Assembly: GCA_002309295.1 (NCBI GenBank)
Contig: DBXF01000022.1
Coordinates: forward strand, 1-6,293
DNA from: Bacteroidales bacterium UBA1219
Lineage (GTDB): Bacteria > Bacteroidota > Bacteroidia > Bacteroidales > P3
Reading direction: 5' to 3'
DNA length: 6,293 nucleotides
Numbering within the stretch: position 1 is the first letter of the stretch; the number at the start of each line of letters is the position of its first letter. This document shows, in pieces, positions 5,971 to 6,293 of this stretch. The notes under the pieces are model-generated. The model searched no databases, was not told the DNA's origin, and saw nothing but the letters and a program-made list of their open reading frames with translations. The position numbers and the translations under genes are program-made.

Positions 5971-6293
5971 ATGGCAGACAACCAACGTGGATTCAGCTCC
6001 AGCATTGGGGCGATACTTGCCGCCGCAGGCGGTGCGGTGGGACTTGGCAACGTGTGGCGTTTCCCCTACATGCTGGGGAACAACGGCGGCGGCGCCTTCC
6101 TCACCATCTACATCGTTTTCGTAATTCTGATAGGCATCCCCCTGATGATGACCGAGTTTGTGATAGGCCGCCGCTCGCAGAGCAACGTGGTGGGTGCTTA
6201 CCGCAAACTGGGCGGACGCCACAAAGGATGGGTGTCGCTCGGCATACTCGGCATAGTGGCGGCACTGCTCATCTACGCTTTCTACAGCGTGGT
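5971..6293 (+). CDS. sodium-dependent transporter, NSS/SNF family (5' part only)
   Basis: The first 107 codons and two bases of the next are present; the family is usually about 450-500 aa, so most of the gene lies beyond the window. The start MADNQRGFSSSIGAILAAAGG leads into helix 1 with AVGLGNVWRFPY (22-33). By position it lines up with LeuT without shift. G20 and V23 (Na2 site), A22 and N27 (Na1 site) and R30 (extracellular gate) are all kept, while LeuT N21 is Gly here. NGGGAF (38-43) and GIPLMMTEFVIGR (55-67) are the next family blocks, covering helix 2; helix 3 begins near 88. The protein should import a small amino acid or similar solute with Na+ across the inner membrane; the substrate cannot be read from this part. 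It has its own promoter and is divergent from the lipoprotein operon. Confidence 0.93.
   Translation, partial: MADNQRGFSSSIGAILAAAGGAVGLGNVWRFPYMLGNNGGGAFLTIYIVFVILIGIPLMMTEFVIGRRSQSNVVGAYRKLGGRHKGWVSLGILGIVAALLIYAFYSV

Noticed and set aside
5920..6222. Minus-strand frame of 100 codons opposite the transporter
   Set aside because: The plus frame matches LeuT-type helix 1 residue by residue; this frame is its shadow and covers the transporter promoter.

Overview
The window looks like a chromosomal segment from a member of the Bacteroidales (phylum Bacteroidota); the genus cannot be fixed from this sequence. The main evidence is promoter style. TAnnTTTG-type -7 boxes, the Bacteroidetes consensus, stand before three transcription units (1306-1313 +, 5566-5573 -, 5939-5946 +). 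Start codons are preceded by A-rich leaders rather than strong Shine-Dalgarno sequences.

Layout. At the left edge, 17 bases of a possible minus-strand gene are visible. Then come two overlapping minus-strand membrane-protein genes: a DgkA-family lipid kinase (1135-755) and a DUF1361 integral membrane protein (764-96). Divergent from them, a plus-strand gene (1341-2675) encodes a DUF2130 protein with a zinc-knuckle-like N-terminus, a long coiled coil and a nuclease-like C-terminal core. It converges on a minus-strand run of three lipoprotein genes (5522-4689, 4672-3599, 3509-2721). All three have clear lipoboxes and none belongs to a family I recognise. A 448-bp divergent intergenic region (5523-5970) separates them from the first 107 codons of a plus-strand sodium-coupled transporter of the NSS/SNF family, cut by the window end.

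How the genes relate. DgkA and DUF1361 overlap by 10 bp and are probably co-translated in the inner membrane. The three lipoproteins appear to form one operon driven from the 5566-5573 promoter and so probably act together in the cell envelope; the first gene is AT-rich, suggesting accessory content. The DUF2130 gene and the transporter seem to be independent units.

The most unusual DNA is the 5523-5970 region. It holds three copies of a TGTAYGAAAT motif, two of which form a 39-nt hairpin. It also holds a perfect 22-bp REP-like palindrome and a block of degenerate short tandem repeats. I did not find a CRISPR array, RNA gene, insertion sequence or a clearly novel multi-gene system. The best candidates for undescribed biology are the lipoprotein operon with its upstream repeats and the DUF2130 protein.
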